Source: Streptomyces marispadix (GTDB lineage Bacteria > Actinomycetota > Actinomycetes > Streptomycetales > Streptomycetaceae). From it: 64,000 bases of DNA. Every line of letters starts with the position of its first letter. The first letter of the stretch is position 1. Location of the stretch: contig NZ_JAKWJU010000002.1 of assembly GCF_022524345.1 (NCBI RefSeq), positions 1,426,001-1,490,000 of the forward strand, read 5' to 3'. A model generated the notes under the pieces. That model was given only the letters and a program-made list of their open reading frames with translations, made no database searches and was not told where the DNA came from. Positions 61,227-64,000 of this stretch are shown here, piece after piece. The position numbers and the translations under genes were made by a program.

Positions 61227-61886
61227 ATGAGCCCGCCCCCCGAGCAGCCGCAGCCCTCCCCCGCCACGTTCGCCGCGTTCGAGGCCGCGAAGGGCTTCAT
61301 GCCCGCCGACGAGGGGCTGGCCCTCTACGCGGCGGCCTCGCAGGCCGCCGGTCTCGGCCTGCCGGTGCTCGAAGTGGGCACCTACTGCGGCCGGTCCACT
61401 CTTCTCCTCGCCGACGCCGCCCGCGCCGCGGGAGTCACCGCCGTCACCGTCGACCACCACCGCGGCAGCGAGGAGCAGCAGCCGGGCTGGGAGTACCACG
61501 ATCCGGAGGTCGTCGATCCGCACACCGGCCTGATGGACACCCTCCCCGCCTTCCGCCGCACCTTGCACGCGGCCGGCCTGGAGGAGCACGTCGTCGCCGT
61601 CGTCGGGCGCTCGCCGCGTGCCGCCGCGCTGTGGGGCCGTCCCCTCGGGCTCGTCTTCATCGACGGCGGCCATACGGACGAGCACGCCACCGCCGACTAC
61701 GAGGGCTGGGTGCCGCATCTCACGCAGGGCGGTCTGCTCGTCGTGCACGACGTCTTCCCGGACCCGGCCGACGGCGGTCAGGCGCCCTACCGCGTCTACC
61801 GGCGGGCGCTGGATTCCGGTGCGTTCAGGGAGATTTCGGCTACGAGGTCGCTGAGGGTTCTGCTACGTACGGGCACGGGGCTCTGA
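61227..61886 (+). CDS. class I SAM-dependent methyltransferase (Methyltransf_24-like)
   Basis: A 219-residue protein of the methyltransferase-24 group. The SAM motif is PVLEVGTYCGRSTLLLADAARAAGV, with VTVDHHRGSEEQQPGWEYHD and later LVFIDGGHTDEHATADYEGW. ATG 61227 follows GAAGGAG; the upstream extension has no ribosome site. It lies 22 bases before the amidase gene in the same direction, so the two may be co-transcribed. Substrate unknown. Confidence 0.86.
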   Translation: MSPPPEQPQPSPATFAAFEAAKGFMPADEGLALYAAASQAAGLGLPVLEVGTYCGRSTLLLADAARAAGVTAVTVDHHRGSEEQQPGWEYHDPEVVDPHTGLMDTLPAFRRTLHAAGLEEHVVAVVGRSPRAAALWGRPLGLVFIDGGHTDEHATADYEGWVPHLTQGGLLVVHDVFPDPADGGQAPYRVYRRALDSGAFREISATRSLRVLLRTGTGL

Positions 61887-61908
61887 TCGGACGACTAGCA
61901 TCCTGGGC

Positions 61909-62940
61909 GTGTCAAACGGAAGCCCGACCCAGCCCGATCCGTCCAGCGCGGAAACCGGCCACGGCCCGGACACCCGGTGGTCCGCCCAGGCCACCGAGTT
62001 CCCCGAATCCACGGGGTCCTCGGGGACTGCGGGGGCCGAGGCCGCGCGCAGGTCCCGCCGGATGGGCATGCGCCTGCTGGTCGCGCTGGGAGTGCTGGCA
62101 CCCACGTGCTTCGCGGGCTGGCTGGTGTGGCAGTCCGCGGACCAGTCGTCGGGCGCGGGCGGGTCGGCGCCGACGCTGATGCCCCTGCCCGACAACACCC
62201 CGCCGGGCGGCGTCAACGCGTCCGGCGGCGGAGGCGGGGCACAGGCCGGTACGGACGGGAAGCCGCTGGCGGGGAAGACCGTGGTGATCGACCCCGGCCA
62301 CAACCCCAACAACCGCGACCACGCCGCGGCGATCAACCGCAGCGTCAGCATCGGCACCGGACGCAAGGCGTGCGACACGACGGGGACGGCCACCGCCTCC
62401 GGTTACTCCGAGGCGGAGTTCACCCTCGACTTGGCCCGCCGGGTGAGGTCGGGCCTGCTGAAGAAGGGCGCAGCGGTGGAGCTGACGCACAACGGGCGCC
62501 GCCCATGGGGCCCTTGTGTCGACTCACGTGCGCGGGCGGGCAATCAGGCCGACGCCGACGCCGTCGTATCGCTGCACGCCGACGGCGCACCGGCCGGAAG
62601 CCGCGGATTCCATGTGATCCTTCCGGAGTCCGTCAACGAGGGTGTGGCCGACACCCGTCCGATCGTCGGCCCGTCGCGCGGCCTCGGGCGTGAACTTGCC
62701 GACGCCTTCCGCAAGTTCACCGGTTCGAAGCCCGCTTCGTACGCGGGGGACGGCGAAGGCACGGACACCCGGGGGGACTTGGGCGGGCTCAACCTCAGCC
62801 GCGTTCCCAAGGTCTTCCTGGAGTGCGGCAACATGCGCGATCCGCGGGACGCCGCCGACCTCACCGACCGCGACTGGCGCGCCCGCGCGGCACGAGGGGT
62901 CGTGGAGGGCGTCGCGGGATATCTCACGCAGAAGCGCTGA
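61909..62940 (+). CDS. N-acetylmuramoyl-L-alanine amidase (amidase_3), membrane-anchored
   Basis: A 343-residue cell wall hydrolase. A cytoplasmic leader with RRSRRMGMR is followed by one membrane span (LLVALGVLAPTCFAGWLVW), a Pro/Gly/Ser linker and the amidase_3 domain: TVVIDPGHNPNN with zinc His, SEAEFTLDLARRV with the Glu, VVSLHADGAP with the second His and FLECGNMRD with the catalytic Glu. An extra insertion around GRKACDTTGTATASG is typical of actinobacterial forms. GTG 61909 starts the frame. It probably trims peptidoglycan stem peptides. Confidence 0.9.
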   Translation: MSNGSPTQPDPSSAETGHGPDTRWSAQATEFPESTGSSGTAGAEAARRSRRMGMRLLVALGVLAPTCFAGWLVWQSADQSSGAGGSAPTLMPLPDNTPPGGVNASGGGGGAQAGTDGKPLAGKTVVIDPGHNPNNRDHAAAINRSVSIGTGRKACDTTGTATASGYSEAEFTLDLARRVRSGLLKKGAAVELTHNGRRPWGPCVDSRARAGNQADADAVVSLHADGAPAGSRGFHVILPESVNEGVADTRPIVGPSRGLGRELADAFRKFTGSKPASYAGDGEGTDTRGDLGGLNLSRVPKVFLECGNMRDPRDAADLTDRDWRARAARGVVEGVAGYLTQKR

Positions 62941-63185
62941 GGGCGGCCTCCGGCGCCGACCGGCGACGCTCGGCGCGGCACGGTGTCGCCAGGTGCCGCC
63001 CGGCGCCGGAGGCGACGCGCACCGCGCCCGGTGCACATGGCGCCCCGAACCGGGCGCACACGGGGGGCGGTGCCGGGAGGCCGGGCCCAAGTCGCCCCGC
63101 CGGGGCGGTCCCCGTACCCATCCGTACGATGGGGTGCTACCCCGGCAGAGACCACAGACAGTATGAAACCCACTAAGGACGCCAA

Positions 63186-64000
63186 GTGAACATCCGCTCG
63201 CTCACACGAGGCGATGGCGCGGTGATCGGGGCGGCGCTGCTGCTGCTGATCGCCTCCTTCTTCCCGTTCTTCGACTACGACGGGGCCTGCCCCGCCGATT
63301 CCTGCACCGTGTCCGCCTGGTCGCGCTCCACGCTGCCGATGCTGCCGACGGTGCATCTGCTCGGTCTCGTCGCCGCGGGTCTCTTCGTCGCCGCACGTCT
63401 GCTGCCGGAGGGCCGCAAGCTGCTGGGGCTGGCCCTGGACCAGTGGGGTCTGGTGCTGTGCCTGGTCGTCGGCTGGGCCGGTCTCTGGTCGCTGGTCGCC
63501 TTGCTGGCGCCGGACCTGGATCAGCCCAACTTCCCCGACCCGAACGCCAAATGGGTCCTTGCCGCCGGTGCCTATCTGACGCTCGTCTTCTCCCTCGCCC
63601 TCGCGGCGGTCGGCGTGCTGAACACGACGGCCGCCGCGCTGAAGGCGCCGCTGCTGCCCGCGCCCAAGCCGACGCCGTACGGCGGTCAGCCGCAGGGCGC
63701 GTACGGATACCCGGGCGGTCCGCAGCCGGGGCAGCCCGGACCGTACGGCGGCCAGCCGCAGGGCGGTTACGGATACCCCGGCGGCGCGCAGCCGGGGCAG
63801 TCCGGTCAGGCGGGGCCGCAGCAGGCACAGCAGCCCGGCGGTCCGGCGGCAGGCGGGGGCGCCCCGGACCCGAACTTCCAGCCGTTCTGGTTCGCCGTGC
63901 CGGTCACCCGCCCCCTCTTCGGCGAGGACGGCGCGCCGCAGCCGGTCGCCGAACTGGCCCCCGGCACCTGGTACTTGGCGGTCGAGCAGCGCGGTCAGGC
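63186..64000 (+). CDS. multispan membrane protein with Tyr-Gly-Gln-Pro repeats, 3' end cut
   Basis: Open from GTG 63186 to the window edge, 271 codons and counting. Four hydrophobic segments are seen in the first 150 residues (AVIGAALLLLIASFFPFF, VHLLGLVAAGLFVAARLL, LVLCLVVGWAGLWSLVALL, LAAGAYLTLVFSLALAAVGVL). A repeat region follows with PYGGQPQGAYGYPGGPQPGQ, again PYGGQPQGGYGYPGGAQPGQ, then a soluble part starting FQPFWFAVPVTRPLFGEDG. Such DUF5336-like streptomycete membrane proteins have no known function. The start has no strong ribosome site. Confidence 0.7.
   Translation, partial: MNIRSLTRGDGAVIGAALLLLIASFFPFFDYDGACPADSCTVSAWSRSTLPMLPTVHLLGLVAAGLFVAARLLPEGRKLLGLALDQWGLVLCLVVGWAGLWSLVALLAPDLDQPNFPDPNAKWVLAAGAYLTLVFSLALAAVGVLNTTAAALKAPLLPAPKPTPYGGQPQGAYGYPGGPQPGQPGPYGGQPQGGYGYPGGAQPGQSGQAGPQQAQQPGGPAAGGGAPDPNFQPFWFAVPVTRPLFGEDGAPQPVAELAPGTWYLAVEQRGQ

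Noticed and set aside
1..64000. tRNA genes, rRNA genes, CRISPR arrays, integrase genes and secondary metabolite core enzymes
   Set aside because: I looked for them by eye and saw none; short or diverged examples could be missed without a search.

Overview
The window is chromosomal DNA from a high-GC actinomycete, almost certainly Streptomyces or a close relative. Evidence: very high GC with strong third-position GC in real genes, frequent GTG/TTG starts, Ala/Pro/Gly-rich linkers, PhoD-type phosphatase, DUF574 methyltransferase, MoxR/VMAP/SAV_2336-type genes and a type A RNase P RNA. No tRNA, rRNA or CRISPR array is visible.

Left part (1-18.7 kb): mostly housekeeping or generally conserved genes. 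A cut DUF2264 protein, a SPOR-like small protein, methionine aminopeptidase (map), heme oxygenase behind a 23-bp palindrome, a secreted SH3 protein, a lipoprotein, a primase/polymerase-like protein, a glycerophosphodiesterase, dimethylargininase (ddaH), a DUF1453 membrane protein divergent from a TetR regulator, an Rsm22-like protein, a serine hydrolase coupled to a Bcr/CflA-type exporter, a PhoD-type phosphatase with a possible PHO box, an SDR and an FMN alpha-hydroxy-acid oxidase.

Integration hotspot (18.7-42.6 kb): rnpB lies at 18683-19105. Its last 26 bases are repeated exactly at 27898-27923, and a diverged version lies at 42607-42643, all in the same orientation. The 8.8 kb between the first two copies looks like a genomic island: small regulator/effector cassettes (TetR + SRPBCC, ArsR + SRPBCC, MarR with divergent EamA exporter and NAD(P)-binding protein, leaderless ribbon-helix-helix protein + VOC + methyltransferase, MFS exporter). 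Three of the regulators sit beside long perfect palindromes that are obvious operator candidates. No integrase is visible. The second interval (27.9-42.6 kb) holds an epoxide-hydrolase-like protein, a kinase/PH-domain gene with an apparent frameshift, a GMC oxidoreductase, a membrane-anchored protein, a four-gene conflict-type operon and a frameshifted DUF2637 membrane gene.

The four-gene operon (40880 down to 33690, minus strand) is the most unusual system: a trypsin-co-occurring small protein, a trypsin/VMAP-type protease, a MoxR AAA+ ATPase, and a 1192-residue protein that joins a vWA-like SAV_2336 region, a degenerate kinase and a MinD/ParA-type ATPase. The genes are separated by 3 to 4 bases or overlap by 4.

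Right part (43-64 kb): a 999-residue membrane protein with an outer periplasmic-binding-like domain behind 18-bp direct repeats, a secreted metzincin-type protease, a PAS-SpoIIE phosphatase, YaaA, KDPG aldolase (eda), the conserved actinobacterial run Nif3-like / zinc-ribbon coiled coil / RNase H-phosphatase (with a probable CTG start), a large hypothetical protein, a MaoC-type dehydratase, a DUF574 methyltransferase, a DHA2 exporter, a cytochrome b/molybdopterin oxidoreductase pair, a small methyltransferase, an amidase, and a cut membrane protein at the right edge.
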